This document shows positions 63,862 through 64,000 of a stretch of 64,000 bases of DNA, piece by piece (the stretch's first letter is position 1; each line of letters begins with the position of its first letter). Origin of the DNA: Pukyongia sp. (GTDB lineage: Bacteria > Bacteroidota > Bacteroidia > Flavobacteriales > Flavobacteriaceae); contig JASBSY010000010.1 in the NCBI GenBank assembly GCA_030148705.1, positions 1 to 64,000 on the forward strand, in the 5' to 3' direction. Under the pieces are notes generated by a model. It searched no databases. It saw only the letters and a program-made list of their open reading frames with translations, and was not told where the DNA came from. The translations under genes were made by a program, and so were the position numbers.

Positions 63862-64000
63862 ATGAAAAAATTCGTATTGATTTTACTTTTGTCGTTTCCT
63901 ATTATCTCCATCGCCCAGGAATATACTGTAGACCTCAGTTATTACCTGCCTAAAGACGTCACATACAACCCGGCTATCCCTACCCCGAAATCGGTGATCG
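63862..64000 (+). CDS. Secreted M14-type zinc carboxypeptidase, 5' end only
   Basis: The first 46 codons are present; the gene runs off the right edge. The product starts MKKFVLILLLSFPIISIAQ, a clear signal peptide, and continues with YYLPKDVTYNPAIPTPKSVI. This opening matches the N-terminus of secreted M14 (carboxypeptidase A-like) proteins of Flavobacteriia as I remember them; the catalytic domain is outside the window, so the call is tentative. Confidence 0.6.
   Translation, partial: MKKFVLILLLSFPIISIAQEYTVDLSYYLPKDVTYNPAIPTPKSVI

Overview
The window looks like chromosome of a marine, aerobic member of the Flavobacteriaceae (Bacteroidota). Evidence: promoters of the Bacteroidota type (TTG, about 19 bp, TAnnTTTG), almost no Shine-Dalgarno sites, a T9SS-type C-terminal sorting domain, many lipoproteins of the form M...SC, a PUR-alpha-like (DUF3276) protein, a two-subunit transketolase, a CcsBA fusion for cytochrome c maturation and a zeaxanthin-type carotenoid operon. 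Most of the window is ordinary core genome; the accessory or unusual parts are at 6.3-14 kb, 27.8-31.6 kb, 31.9-36.3 kb and 49-52 kb.

Layout. 1-621: two leftward stable-RNA promoters and an rRNA-like leader, implying an rRNA operon just left of the window. 622-3904: thrS-infC-rpmI-rplT, with infC probably starting at AUA. 4018-6220: an OmpA-like protein and a secreted protein of unknown role. 6357-13963: a six-gene redox cluster with a membrane b-type cytochrome, a membrane-anchored Fe-S/FAD NAD(P)H oxidoreductase, a 23-heme and a 16-heme c-type cytochrome, an outer-membrane beta-barrel and a NrfJ-like lipoprotein. It faces the convergent ccsBA gene. This is the best candidate in the window for an undescribed system: a possible NAD(P)H-to-cell-surface electron conduit. 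17-27.5 kb: dnaB, accA, an EamA transporter, an LptF/G permease, tgt, split transketolase, an FKBP lipoprotein, an S4 protein, a PRTase and aroK.

27.6-31.6 kb: tRNA-Lys and tRNA-Leu, a decayed partial copy of the tRNA-Leu 3' end, then an AT-rich accessory stretch: a GDCCVxC protein, MerTP, an ArsR regulator with a clear operator, a methanethiol methyltransferase-like membrane protein and an alpha/beta-hydrolase fused to an AraC HTH. 31.9-36.3 kb: a B12-binding MerR regulator (CarH/LitR type) followed by crtI-crtB-crtZ and a lycopene cyclase, so carotenoid synthesis is probably light- or B12-controlled. 37-46 kb: aconitase, an acyltransferase, a MoxR ATPase and three consecutive periplasmic chaperone/parvulin genes. 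46-49 kb: an SRPBCC protein, an OmpH/Skp-like protein, and guaB with a folded 5' leader. 49-52 kb: a second envelope redox group (4-TM protein, FMN-binding protein, porin, haem-binding protein). 52-64 kb: a 5'-nucleotidase, an HMG-CoA-lyase-like enzyme, a LysE exporter, a spondin/T9SS protein, pyrD, pepT, yajC, a DUF1573 lipoprotein, nusB, a leucine-type dehydrogenase, an ABC exporter, the DUF3276 protein and the start of an M14 peptidase.

How it fits together: the multiheme cluster sits next to ccsBA, which would supply its heme-attachment machinery. The parvulin genes, OmpH and YajC serve envelope assembly. Calls rest on motif reading and recalled family features; no database search was run.
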